DNA of 39,334 bases from Allobosea sp. (GCF_030694325.1 NZ_JAUXYO010000156.1:1-39334), one strand, 5' to 3'; counted from the first letter of the stretch, positions 27,261 to 35,064 are shown. Notes: generated by a model not told the origin, from the letters alone. Numbers and translations: made by a program.

Positions 27261-28055
27261 TCAGCCCGGCTGGCGGTAGACCCAGACGCGCGCCGGCGGG
27301 ATGTTCCGTAGCACCCAGTCGGAGACGTAGGCCTTCAGCCCGGAGCCCTTGCGCGGGACCGGCGAGACCACCGAATAGGTGAACTGGATGAGCGGCGCGC
27401 CCTCCACCAGAAGCGTGAAGGCCTCCTTCGCCAGTGCGCTGCGCATGGCCGGCGGCTGGTTGAAAAGGGGCAGGCTGGAGACGACGGCGATCGCCTTCTC
27501 GCTCAGATGGCCCGCCAGCGTCGTCGACAGCGCATAGGCGTCGCCTTCGATCACGGTGGCGCGGGGGAAACGCTGCCGCAGCAGGGCGCAGAATTCGGGG
27601 CTGTACTCGACCAGAATGAGCCGCTCTTCGGCGATGCCGCGCTCGATCAGCGCCTCGGTGACCGGCCCCGTCCCCGGCCCGATCTCGATCACCGGGCCGG
27701 GCAGGGCAGGGTCGACGAAGGACGCCATGCGCCGCGCCAGGGCCGGGCTGGAAGGAGTGACGGACCCGGTGCGTGCCGGGTTGTCGATCCAGGACTTGAT
27801 GAAGCGCGCTTCGTCGCCGAGCTTGGCACGCGCCTCGCTGACCCGCGACCGCAACTTCTCGGTATGGCTGCGAACCTCGTCCTCGACCTTGTAGCGCACC
27901 GTGGCGACCTTCAGCCGGGCCTGGGCCACGCTGTCGACGAGATCGGCGGCCGTCACGCGCATTTCATCCTCGATGCGCGCAGCGACGCGGGACTGCCCGA
28001 TCCGGGCTGCCAGCGAAGGCCCCTGCATTGGGCGGCGTGAGGAGGGAAGCGACAT
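27261..28055 (-). CDS. PmtA-like phospholipid N-methyltransferase
   Basis: A 264-residue SAM-dependent methyltransferase of the Sinorhizobium/Agrobacterium PmtA type. This family makes phosphatidylcholine from phosphatidylethanolamine at the membrane. Diagnostic blocks are FIKSWIDNPARTGSVTPSSP, motif I VIEIGPGTGP (122-131), LVEYSPEFC and IEGDAYAL. The first 80 residues form a charged helical extension (many Glu, Arg, Lys) absent from the roughly 200-residue classical enzymes. It may be a membrane- or partner-binding arm. The ATG at 28055 has AGAGG nearby. The upstream region holds a tandem 15-base repeat (28146-28176). KsgA-type rRNA methylation is the alternative, but the NPARTGSV block argues against it. 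Confidence 0.82.
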   Translation of the reverse strand: MSLPSSRRPMQGPSLAARIGQSRVAARIEDEMRVTAADLVDSVAQARLKVATVRYKVEDEVRSHTEKLRSRVSEARAKLGDEARFIKSWIDNPARTGSVTPSSPALARRMASFVDPALPGPVIEIGPGTGPVTEALIERGIAEERLILVEYSPEFCALLRQRFPRATVIEGDAYALSTTLAGHLSEKAIAVVSSLPLFNQPPAMRSALAKEAFTLLVEGAPLIQFTYSVVSPVPRKGSGLKAYVSDWVLRNIPPARVWVYRQPG

Positions 28056-28145
28056 GAAACCTCTGACGTCGGACCGGAGGCGCGACCATGGGGGCTGAAA
28101 CGTTACCTGGGCGACATATGGGGTCAAGTGCATGTGTGCGCCAAG

Positions 28146-28176
28146 AACTTTCGGACATGTCAACTTTCGGACATGT
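28146..28176. repeat. tandem 15-base direct repeat upstream of pmtA-like gene
   Basis: AACTTTCGGACATGT occurs twice, separated by one base, giving a 16-base period. Each copy ends in the palindromic ACATGT. It is about 90 bases upstream of the PmtA-like start codon and downstream of the Crp/Fnr gene. A regulator binding side by side is plausible. Slippage duplication is the simpler alternative. Confidence 0.8.
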
Positions 28177-28248
28177 GCCCGTCGCGCCGGCGCCTCGATC
28201 CCTTACCTACGCACGACGCTGCCTCGGGTTTCAGTTGAGCCCTCGGGT

Positions 28249-29007
28249 TCAGATCAGCGGCCGCGGCGCCACCTCCCGCTCGTAGAGCAGCGCCATGCGC
28301 GAGGTCAGGCGCGGGTTCAACAGCGTCAGGCGCCCGTCGCTGGTGGCGAAGAGGCCGGCCTTGCGCAGGCGTGACCAGGTTTTGCTGGTATGGACCAGCG
28401 ACAGGCCCAGGGCATCGGCGAGCTGTTGCTGGGAGAGCGGAAACCGGAAACCGCCATCGCTGACGAGGCCCAGGGTCTCGGCCCGGCGGTAGAGCGAGAT
28501 CACCAGCGCCGCGATGCGTTCACCTGCGTTGCGCTGTCCGACCGAGGTCAGGTTCTGGTCGATCAGGCTTTCCTCGCGCGAGCCGAGCCAGGCGACCTCA
28601 TAGGCCATCGCCGGCATGTGGACGAAAAGGTCCCAGACGCGCTTGCGCGGGAAAACGCAGAGTTCGACCTCGGTGAGCGCTTCGATGCCGTGCTGTGCGG
28701 CGCTGAGCAACGATGCCTGCAGGCCCACGAGATCGCCCGGCAGCAGGAAATTCAGGATCTGGCGGCGCCCGTCCGGCAGGAGCTGGTAGCGGAAGGCCCA
28801 GCCCGAGAACAGCGTATAGAGTTCGGCGTCTTCCTGGCCGGGATGGATGATGTCGGCGCCGACCGGCAGATGACGATGCTCGGTCTTCATCGACTGGATG
28901 AAGCGGATCTCGTCATCCGTCTTGTCCTTGAACGCGCGCTTGGCCCGCAGCGGACAGGCCATGCAGGGCACGCCGTTGCGGCCGTTCGAGGGGGCGCTCT
29001 CCGTCAT
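28249..29007 (-). CDS. Crp/Fnr family transcriptional regulator
   Basis: A 252-residue regulator with a cupin-like effector domain (about residues 35-150) and a Crp-type helix-turn-helix (LSQQQLADALGLSLVHTSKT). The N-terminus has cysteines in PCMACPL, but the wider FNR pattern of four spaced cysteines is not complete. The nucleotide pocket Glu/Arg pair is also not conserved (QASLLSAAQHGIEAL). Its ligand is therefore unclear. The ATG at 29007 has AGGAG upstream at long spacing. It is divergent from the ABC transporter at 29229 and precedes the PmtA-like gene on the same strand by about 190 bases. Confidence 0.88.
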   Translation of the reverse strand: MTESAPSNGRNGVPCMACPLRAKRAFKDKTDDEIRFIQSMKTEHRHLPVGADIIHPGQEDAELYTLFSGWAFRYQLLPDGRRQILNFLLPGDLVGLQASLLSAAQHGIEALTEVELCVFPRKRVWDLFVHMPAMAYEVAWLGSREESLIDQNLTSVGQRNAGERIAALVISLYRRAETLGLVSDGGFRFPLSQQQLADALGLSLVHTSKTWSRLRKAGLFATSDGRLTLLNPRLTSRMALLYEREVAPRPLI

Positions 29008-29120
29008 GGTCGCGTCATGTCTCCTGCTGCGGAGCCGCGCCGTCCCGGCCCCGTCGGTCTCTCCATAGCAAGCCGTTCGCGTTTGTCATGACCAGATGCT
29101 GCTCCGGTCTTCCTGTCGCG

Positions 29121-29145
29121 GGAACTGTCGTCCCGTCCGAACGTT
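29121..29145 (+). promoter_or_regulatory. EcfG-type promoter P1
   Basis: GGAAC (29121-29125), a 16-base spacer, then CGTT (29142-29145). This is an exact match to the alphaproteobacterial general-stress promoter. It points at the ABC transporter at 29229 and predicts a leader of about 75 bases. Confidence 0.85.
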
Positions 29146-29228
29146 AGGGAAGGCCTCCCCGACGGGGTGCGACGCGGTTGGGCGCCGCTTCGCCACAACC
29201 TGTTCGTCATTTCCGAAAGATCGATGCC

Positions 29229-31037
29229 ATGTCAGACCAGCCGCGCCTTCCCGGGCGGTCGCGGATGCGCCGCTTCTTTGCCGCGGCGCTGCCGTTCTGG
29301 AGCGGGGAAACGAAGCTCCGCGCCTGGGGGCTGACGATCCTGGTGCTGACCTTCGTGGCCGCCCAGATTGGAACGGCGGTGGCCGTCAATACCTGGAACC
29401 GCTTCTTCTTCGACGCGCTCGAAAAGCGCGACAGTGCCGCCGCCTGGCAGATCGCCGCCTGGCTGCCGCTGCTGGTGGCGGTGTCGGCGCTGACCCTGTC
29501 GGCACTGGTCATCAGCCGCATGCTGCTGCAGATGCGCTGGCGCGAATACCTGACCCGACGCCTGGCGGGCTGGTGGATCGCCGACCAGCGCTATTATCGC
29601 CTGCAATTCGTCGCCAAGGAGCAGGCGGCGCCCGAATATCGCATTGCCGAGGATGTCAGGCTCGCCATCGAGCCGCTGGTCGAATTCGCGATCGGGCTGA
29701 TCAGCGCTGCCGTCACGGCGGCGACCTTCGCCGCGATCCTGTGGCATGTCGCCGGCTCCGCGCGGTTCACCCTGGCCGGGACGGAGATCGTCATCCCCAG
29801 CTACATGGCGCTGGCCGCGATCGGCTACGCCACCGTCGCCTCGCTGGCGGCCTATGTCGCCGGGCGGCCGCTCGTGGCGAGGATCGCCGCCAAGAACGAG
29901 GCGGAAGCCCAGTTCCGCGCCGAGATGACCCGCCTGCGTGAAAATGCCGAGAGCATTGCGCTGATCCGCGGCGATTCCGACGAGCGCGGCTCGGTCGGAG
30001 AGAATTACGGCCGGGTCGTTGCCGCCTGGTTGCGGGTGATCCGGCAGCAGGGCGTGATCGCGATCGTCCTGAACACGAACGGCGCGCTGTTTCCGATCGT
30101 TCCGCTGCTGCTGATCGCGCCGAAATATCTGTCCGGAGACGTCTCTCTGGGGGCGGTGATGCAGGTGGTCGCCGCTTTCAGCGCGGTCCAGGCCGCGCTG
30201 ATCTGGTTCGTCGACAATTTCGTGCGCCTGGCCGAATGGTTCGCCTCCGTCACCCGCGTGGACGAGCTGCAGGAAGCGCTCGAGGGTCTCGACATCGCCA
30301 CCGTGATGGAGGACGAAACCCGCATCACCCTGAAGGAGAGCGACGACGGCGCGATCCATCTGGAGCGGCTCTCGATTGCCCACAGCAACGGCCGGGCCGT
30401 GATCACGGACGCGTCCATCGTGATCGGGCTGGGTGAGAAGGTGCTGATCGTCGGTGAGAGCGGCACCGGCAAGAGCACGCTGATCCGCGCGCTGGCCGGC
30501 CTCTGGCCCTGGGGCTCGGGCACCATCGCGGTGCCGCGTGGCAAGTCGATCGCCTTCGTGCCGCAGAAGCCCTATCTCCCGATGGGGGATCTGCGCACGG
30601 TCCTGCTCTATCCCGAAGCGGACAAGCCGGTGCCCGACGAGGTCGTCGTCGCGGCTCTGCGGCGCTGCGGGCTGGGTTATCTCGCCCGCCGCCTCGACGA
30701 CGACGACAAATGGGACCGTATCCTCTCCGGTGGCGAGCGTCAGCGGGTCGCCTTCGCGCGGCTCGTCATCCGCAGGCCCGACATCATCATCATGGACGAG
30801 GCGACCTCGGCCCTCGACGAGGACAGCCAGAACCACCTTCTCGGCCTGTTCGACGCAGAGCTGGCCCAGGCGACGCTGATCAGCGTCGGCCATCGGCCGG
30901 GCCTCGAGGATTATCACGACCGCAAGATCACATTGGAGAAGCGCCTCGCCGGTGCCCATCTCACCTCGCGCCGCCTCGGCAAATCGCTGTGGCGGCTGTT
31001 CCGGAGCCGCAATGCGGCCAATGACGCTGAGACCTGA
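29229..31037 (+). CDS. SbmA/BacA-like ABC transporter with fused ATPase (YddA/BclA type)
   Basis: A 602-residue membrane protein. The SbmA_BacA-type membrane domain (about residues 1-330) carries the family blocks NTWNRFFFDALEKRD and ADQRYYRLQF. It is fused to an ATPase domain with Walker A GESGTGKST, signature LSGGERQR and Walker B IIIMDEATSALDE. Homologues such as BclA of Bradyrhizobium import peptides or move very-long-chain lipids. I chose the ATG at 29229 over 29178 because the family's N-terminal basic segment begins there. Promoter P1 places it in the EcfG stress regulon. The substrate is unknown; envelope-lipid or peptide handling under stress is inferred. Confidence 0.87.
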   Translation: MSDQPRLPGRSRMRRFFAAALPFWSGETKLRAWGLTILVLTFVAAQIGTAVAVNTWNRFFFDALEKRDSAAAWQIAAWLPLLVAVSALTLSALVISRMLLQMRWREYLTRRLAGWWIADQRYYRLQFVAKEQAAPEYRIAEDVRLAIEPLVEFAIGLISAAVTAATFAAILWHVAGSARFTLAGTEIVIPSYMALAAIGYATVASLAAYVAGRPLVARIAAKNEAEAQFRAEMTRLRENAESIALIRGDSDERGSVGENYGRVVAAWLRVIRQQGVIAIVLNTNGALFPIVPLLLIAPKYLSGDVSLGAVMQVVAAFSAVQAALIWFVDNFVRLAEWFASVTRVDELQEALEGLDIATVMEDETRITLKESDDGAIHLERLSIAHSNGRAVITDASIVIGLGEKVLIVGESGTGKSTLIRALAGLWPWGSGTIAVPRGKSIAFVPQKPYLPMGDLRTVLLYPEADKPVPDEVVVAALRRCGLGYLARRLDDDDKWDRILSGGERQRVAFARLVIRRPDIIIMDEATSALDEDSQNHLLGLFDAELAQATLISVGHRPGLEDYHDRKITLEKRLAGAHLTSRRLGKSLWRLFRSRNAANDAET

Positions 31038-31092
31038 TCGCGCATCCTCGCGCCGATGTGATGACGAAGTGTCCGCCGCGAGGTGCCGAAAT

Positions 31093-31117
31093 GGAACCGG
31101 TTCGACACCATCGCGTT
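31093..31117 (+). promoter_or_regulatory. EcfG-type promoter P2
   Basis: GGAAC (31093-31097), 16 bases, CGTT (31114-31117): an exact match. It lies 52 bases before the start of the small gene at 31170. Confidence 0.85.
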
Positions 31118-31169
31118 AACTTCCCGGAAGCCGGATGTTCTTGTCCGGTCGAGGCGTCGGGAGAGACAG

Positions 31170-31448
31170 ATGTTGAACAACAGCTTTGCCCCCATCAAGC
31201 GCGCCGGTCTTTTCTTCGGCTTCATGGGCGTCGCGGTCGTGGCTCTCACGCTCGGTTCCGGTCTTCAGGAGACCAATGCCGAGAGTTCCTCCGCCGTGGC
31301 TCAGGCCAAGCTGGAGCGCCAGATCCCGCCCGACACCCGCTTCGCCGCCGTCGACCCCGCGCAGCGCTCGGTTGGCGTCACCAAACGCGCCATCGGCGGC
31401 GCACAGCAGGCCTTGGCGCCCGCGACCGATCGCACGGTCCTCCGCTGA
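31170..31448 (+). CDS. small exported or membrane-anchored hypothetical protein
   Basis: A 92-residue protein beginning MLNNSFAPIKRAGLFFGF. One hydrophobic helix (about residues 13-32) serves as signal or anchor. The remaining part is polar with Ala, Gln and Arg (AQAKLERQIPPDTRFAAV). I know no function. The ATG at 31170 has GGGAGA at good spacing; the frame is open upstream, but promoter P2 lies inside that extension. A hairpin at 31463-31488 ends the unit. Stress control through EcfG is predicted from P2. Confidence 0.72.
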   Translation: MLNNSFAPIKRAGLFFGFMGVAVVALTLGSGLQETNAESSSAVAQAKLERQIPPDTRFAAVDPAQRSVGVTKRAIGGAQQALAPATDRTVLR

Positions 31449-31462
31449 CACAGGGTACGGAC

Positions 31463-31488
31463 ACCCGGCGCTGATCCCAGCGCCGGGT
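31463..31488 (+). terminator. hairpin ending the 31170 gene
   Basis: ACCCGGCGCTG (31463-31473) and CAGCGCCGGGT (31478-31488) form a perfect 11-base-pair stem with loop ATCC, 14 bases after the stop codon. No long T-run follows, so termination strength is uncertain. It separates this unit from promoter P3. Confidence 0.6.
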
Positions 31489-31490
31489 CG

Positions 31491-31515
31491 GGAACTTTGT
31501 CGTCCTCGACGCGTT
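31491..31515 (+). promoter_or_regulatory. EcfG-type promoter P3
   Basis: GGAAC (31491-31495), 16 bases, CGTT (31512-31515): an exact match. It starts two bases after the upstream hairpin and only about 60 bases before a strong terminator (31550-31575). Its primary product should be a very short RNA. Confidence 0.8.
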
Positions 31516-31521
31516 GAAGAA

Positions 31522-31575
31522 CAGGCACATCCCTCGTGTCGCACTTTACAGCCGCCCTCGGGCGGCTTGTTTTTT
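31522..31575 (+). ncRNA. candidate EcfG-dependent small RNA, GsrN-like
   Basis: The predicted transcript starts about seven bases after the -10 box and ends at the T-run. It holds a 5' hairpin: GGCAC (31524-31528) pairs with GUGUC (31536-31540), exposing the C-rich loop AUCCCUC. A short spacer and a terminator stem (AGCCGCC/GGCGGCU) follow. A C-rich loop can pair with Shine-Dalgarno sequences. GsrN of Caulobacter is a sigmaT-controlled stress sRNA with a C-rich loop and serves as the model. Homology is not shown. No coding frame fits this span. Confidence 0.55.
31550..31575 (+). terminator. rho-independent terminator
   Basis: AGCCGCC and GGCGGCT form a seven-base-pair GC stem around loop CTCG, followed by TGTTTTTT. 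This is the clearest intrinsic terminator in the first 32 kb and ends the candidate sRNA. Confidence 0.85.
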
Positions 31576-31625
31576 GATCTGATCGAACGCCTTCTTCAGG
31601 GCGCCGGGCGCAGCAGGACGCGACC

Positions 31626-32504
31626 ATGTATCTCCGGATTCGGCATTCGACGACCTACCGCTATGGCGGTGCTGTGGAATTCGGCCCCCATCGCCTTATG
31701 CTGCGACCGCGCGACAGCTTCGACCTGCGCGTCGTCGACACCGCACTGACCATTTCGCCACGGGCCCGTCTGCGCTGGATGCACGATGCCTATGGCAACT
31801 CCGTCGCCATCGCCAACTTCGACGGACCGGCCGACACCCTCGACATCGTGAGCGAACTGGTGGTGCAGCGCTTCGGCTCTGCCCTGCCCCGAACGGAGAT
31901 CGAGGCCGCCGCGGCGATGACGGGCGTCGTCTACACCGACGGCGAGCGTGCGGTCCTGCAGCCCTATCTCGACCTCGCGGCGGCCGATCCTGACCAGATG
32001 CTCGACCAGTGGCTGTCCGATTTCCGCAACCGCATCGGCCAGGGCTCGGGTCATCTCCTGCGCGATCTCGCCCATGCCATCCATGCCGGCCTGAGCTATT
32101 CCCTGCGCTATGACGAGGGGACCCAGCACCCTGCCGACACGCTTCGGCTCCATGCCGGATCCTGTCGCGACTATGCCTGGCTGTTCATCGAGTTGGCCCG
32201 CCGCATGGGCTTCGCCGCGCGCTTCGTCACCGGCTACATTCACGACCGCACGCCCGACGCGGCCGGTCTCGTCTCGACTGTCGGACTGACCCATGCCTGG
32301 GCCGAGGTCTTCATCCCCGGTGATGGCTGGGTCGAATTCGACCCGACCAACGACCTCGTCGCCGACAGGCAGCTGCTGCGGGTGGCGGTGGCTCGCGTTC
32401 CGGAAGACGCCTCGCCCGTGTCGGGCAGCTTCACCGGCCTGACGGGGTCCTTCCTCGGCCTCGGCGTCGGCGTCACGATCGAGACGATCGACCCGCCGCG
32501 CTGA
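31626..32504 (+). CDS. transglutaminase-like protein with bacterial N-terminal domain
   Basis: A 292-residue protein. The N-terminal bacterial transglutaminase-like beta domain (MYLRIRHSTTYRYGGAVEFG onward, about residues 1-85) is followed by a transglutaminase core. The catalytic triad is C180 in HAGSCRDYAW, H223 in THAWAEVF and D239 in EFDPTND. Such proteins are probably cytosolic cysteine peptidases or amidases. In many bacteria they occur with alpha-E and circularly permuted ATP-grasp genes, which are absent here. It follows promoter P3 and a terminator, so any stress expression would need read-through. It converges on the kinase gene at 32531. Confidence 0.88.
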   Translation: MYLRIRHSTTYRYGGAVEFGPHRLMLRPRDSFDLRVVDTALTISPRARLRWMHDAYGNSVAIANFDGPADTLDIVSELVVQRFGSALPRTEIEAAAAMTGVVYTDGERAVLQPYLDLAAADPDQMLDQWLSDFRNRIGQGSGHLLRDLAHAIHAGLSYSLRYDEGTQHPADTLRLHAGSCRDYAWLFIELARRMGFAARFVTGYIHDRTPDAAGLVSTVGLTHAWAEVFIPGDGWVEFDPTNDLVADRQLLRVAVARVPEDASPVSGSFTGLTGSFLGLGVGVTIETIDPPR

Positions 32505-32530
32505 GCCCCGGCACGACGGTCGATCTTGCG

Positions 32531-34183
32531 TTACGCCACGTGCCGGATGCGCCAGCTGCCCAGGCTACGGCCCTCGGGTTGACCGGACTGGACCGCCTCG
32601 ATCTGGGCCACGAGACCTGCGAACATCTTCGGCGGCGCGCTCGGTGCGATCTCGCGGTCGGCCTCCAATGCCACCTCGAGCGTCGTCTCGTCGATGTCGC
32701 GCACGATGATCGTCAGGCTGACGCCCGGCGTGCTCCGCAGAACGCGCGAGGCGACGTCGACCAGAAGGAATCCGAGCGGGATGATGCGGTCGACGGAGAG
32801 CGTGGCATCAGTGTCGAGGCGGCTCGTGACCCACTGGTCGCGCGTCCGGACGAGATTGGTGATCATCGTCACCACGTCCTCGACGAACAGATCGACGCGA
32901 ACCGGCTGCATTTCGCCGTCCGCGAGCGTGAAGCGGTAGGCCGCCGACAGCACATGGACGCGTGTCTCGGCGTCGGCGAGGGCGAGCCTGGCTTCGTCGC
33001 GATAGTCCCGCTTGGTCAGACCGATGTAGCTCTGAACGACCTGGAGGCTGTTCTTCACCCGGTGATGCAGTTCGCGCACGAGGAAGCGGTTGTCGTCGAG
33101 CGCGGTCTGCAGCCGACGCTGGCGAACCTCCTGCTCGTCGACCATCGTGTTGAAGGCTTCGGCAACGCTGCGGATGTCGCTGGGCATCTCCGGCGCGATG
33201 ACGGCACGGGCATGGGGCTCGCTCGAACGGGCGCGTGCCGCGGACTCGATGCCGCGTAGCCAGTGGATGCAATGGCGGTCGATCGCCCGAAGATAGACGA
33301 CGCAGAGAAGGATCAGCGTCAGGATCGGCGCAATCAGCAGCGCGAGGAACTGCATGCGCGCAGCGCGCTCGGGGGCGTTACTGAAGCTGGCGACGACGTA
33401 CAGATCGGGCGCTGTCACCAGGCGAGCGGCATAGGAACGCTTCTGGCCGCTGCGGCTGCGCGCTTCCCAGCGACGTTCAGCGGTCGGAAAACTGTCGCCC
33501 TCGGGGAGCCAGGACAAGTCTTCGCCTCCCGTCTCCCGGCGATGCATCACGACGGATTGGCCCCGGGAAACCAGCGCGACGTCGACGCCGTCGCCCGGGC
33601 TGCCGAGTTCGAAGACCTGATCGAGCAGGTCCGGGTCGGCAACCAGCAGCGCCTCGCTCAGGGCTCGATCATCGGCGAGGCGCACCTGGGTGACGAGGCG
33701 ATCCATTCCGCCGACCTTGACCTGGTCGAACCGCGAGGGCGGGAGCCGGATCGAGGTCCGGGTCGCGGAGCGCGGCAGCGAGGCCTGCGCAGTCGCGAGG
33801 GCTGCGACGGAGTCGGCGTCGAGCGCGGCATCGGTCGAGTAGAAGCAAGTCCGGCCGTCCGATAGGACCAGACGCACCGCCTGGTAGCCCTGAATGCTGA
33901 GGAGGGTATCGCGGATCGACGCATCGCAGTCGGCTCCGGCCATCCCCGATTTCGCGATCAGCGCGCCGGACGCGAGAAGGGTTCTTACCGACCCGCGGTG
34001 CCAGACCCGGGTCCGCACCGCGAAATCGTCGGCCGTCCGCGACTGCGCCAGTTCGATCGCCGCGATCACGGTGCGATAGGTCGTCAGCGCCGCCAAGGCC
34101 GTGAGGACGGCAATAGGCAGCGCGATCGCCACGAGCAGGGCGAGCAGCCGTCCCCGAACCGTGGGGAAACGCGCGAGACGCAT
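32531..34183 (-). CDS. membrane HisKA_2/HWE-type sensor kinase with degenerate ATPase (PhyK/PhyP-like)
   Basis: A 550-residue sensor. TM1 is at about residues 12-32, a periplasmic domain at about 45-275, TM2 at about 280-299 and a HAMP-like linker at about 300-360. The dimerisation motif ELHHRVKNSLQ carries a likely phospho-accepting His374. The ATPase part is eroded. The N-box Asn is Val475 in PLGFLLVDVASR, a second Asn is Arg480, and I see no DNG-x-G box. It may thus act as a phosphatase or scaffold, as proposed for PhyP of Sphingomonas, rather than a kinase. Its ATG overlaps the ecfG stop by one base (TGATG), so it is co-translated with the sigma factor and very probably acts on PhyR. Confidence 0.85.
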   Translation of the reverse strand: MRLARFPTVRGRLLALLVAIALPIAVLTALAALTTYRTVIAAIELAQSRTADDFAVRTRVWHRGSVRTLLASGALIAKSGMAGADCDASIRDTLLSIQGYQAVRLVLSDGRTCFYSTDAALDADSVAALATAQASLPRSATRTSIRLPPSRFDQVKVGGMDRLVTQVRLADDRALSEALLVADPDLLDQVFELGSPGDGVDVALVSRGQSVVMHRRETGGEDLSWLPEGDSFPTAERRWEARSRSGQKRSYAARLVTAPDLYVVASFSNAPERAARMQFLALLIAPILTLILLCVVYLRAIDRHCIHWLRGIESAARARSSEPHARAVIAPEMPSDIRSVAEAFNTMVDEQEVRQRRLQTALDDNRFLVRELHHRVKNSLQVVQSYIGLTKRDYRDEARLALADAETRVHVLSAAYRFTLADGEMQPVRVDLFVEDVVTMITNLVRTRDQWVTSRLDTDATLSVDRIIPLGFLLVDVASRVLRSTPGVSLTIIVRDIDETTLEVALEADREIAPSAPPKMFAGLVAQIEAVQSGQPEGRSLGSWRIRHVA

Positions 34184-34743
34184 CAGGTCCCGACGGTTTC
34201 GGTACTGACCCTCTGTATCGCAGCGGCGCTCTGGCGGTCCGGTCCGAGATCGTCGAGGCTGCCGATCGACAGCAGTTCGGCCAGCTTCGTCCGCGCGCGG
34301 TTCACCCGGCTCTTGATGGTGCCGATGGCGACGCCGCAGATTTCGGCGGTTTCCTCATAGGAGAGCCCGGTCGCGCCCACCATGATGAGCACTTCACGCT
34401 GCTCCTCCGGCAGTTTCGCTAGAGCCTTGCGGAAATCGGCGAGGTCTAGATGGCTCTCCTGATTGCCATGCGTCGCCATGCGTTCGGCATAGGTGCCCTC
34501 GCTGTCCTGCACCTCGCGACCGCGCTTGCGGTAGAGCGAATAGTAGGTGTTGCGCAGGATGGTGAAGAGCCAGGCGCGCAGGCTCGTTCCGGGCTCGAAC
34601 TTGTCGGAATTGCCCCACGCCTTCAGCAGTGTGTCCTGGACGAGATCATCGGCGAGCTGGATCGACCCCGACAGCGACGCCGCGAAGGCGCGCAGATTGG
34701 GGATCTCCTTGATGAGACCGTCCTTGAATTCAGTTGAGCTCAT
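34183..34743 (-). CDS. ecfG: ECF sigma factor EcfG, general stress response
   Basis: A 186-residue ECF15-type sigma factor. Region 2 is RAFAASLSGSIQLADDLVQD through AWLFTILRNTYYSLYRKR. Region 4 carries EEQREVLIMVGATGLSYEETAEICG and the recognition helix IGTIKSRVNRARTKL; both are described in part only. I chose the ATG at 34743 because it matches the family N-terminus and overlaps nepR by 14 bases. It directs RNA polymerase to GGAAC-N16-CGTT promoters, of which this window has eight. NepR, the anti-sigma factor, is encoded just upstream, and phospho-PhyR releases EcfG by binding NepR. The gene is autoregulated through promoter P4. Confidence 0.94.
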   Translation of the reverse strand: MSSTEFKDGLIKEIPNLRAFAASLSGSIQLADDLVQDTLLKAWGNSDKFEPGTSLRAWLFTILRNTYYSLYRKRGREVQDSEGTYAERMATHGNQESHLDLADFRKALAKLPEEQREVLIMVGATGLSYEETAEICGVAIGTIKSRVNRARTKLAELLSIGSLDDLGPDRQSAAAIQRVSTETVGT

Positions 34744-34954
34744 CGGTCGATGCTCCGGCAGCGCGACGTTCGGTTGCCTCGAGCTGAGCGAGCAGCACCA
34801 GAAACTTGTCGGGTACGGGGGCATTCACGATGTCGTCGTAATGCGCCTTGAGGGACCGGCCGATCGATTCCTGGACACGTGGATCGAGCATGATCTCGGC
34901 ATCGAGATCTGCGCCGTCATCCGGCGCAGCCATGGCTGAATCCACATTGTTCAT
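34730..34954 (-). CDS. nepR: anti-sigma factor NepR
   Basis: A 74-residue acidic protein. Its conserved core, DPRVQESIGRSLKAHYDDIV followed by PVPDKFLVLLAQLE, is the two-helix NepR fold that wraps EcfG or the sigma-like domain of PhyR. The N-terminal 22 residues are Asp/Ala-rich and probably disordered. GAGGG lies six bases before the ATG. Its stop is inside ecfG (14-base overlap), which couples the amounts of sigma and anti-sigma. It is the first gene of the nepR-ecfG-kinase operon under promoter P4 and is divergent from phyR. Confidence 0.92.
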   Translation of the reverse strand: MNNVDSAMAAPDDGADLDAEIMLDPRVQESIGRSLKAHYDDIVNAPVPDKFLVLLAQLEATERRAAGASTDELN

Positions 34955-35064
34955 GTCGGCCCTCGTGCGATGCGCGAGCCTGCTTTTCCAGCAAGTCCCG
35001 CCTATACGTCAACACCTCCGGCGGCTGCCCCCTGATGGCGATGCCGACACGGATAGTCCCGTTA

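Noticed and set aside
27261-28055. KsgA-type rRNA adenine dimethyltransferase
   Set aside because: Motif I is shared, but the block around NPARTGSVTPSSP is typical of PmtA, and RNA methylase motifs are missing.
28146-28176. Start of a CRISPR array
   Set aside because: There are only two 15-base copies separated by one base. There are no spacers and no cas genes.
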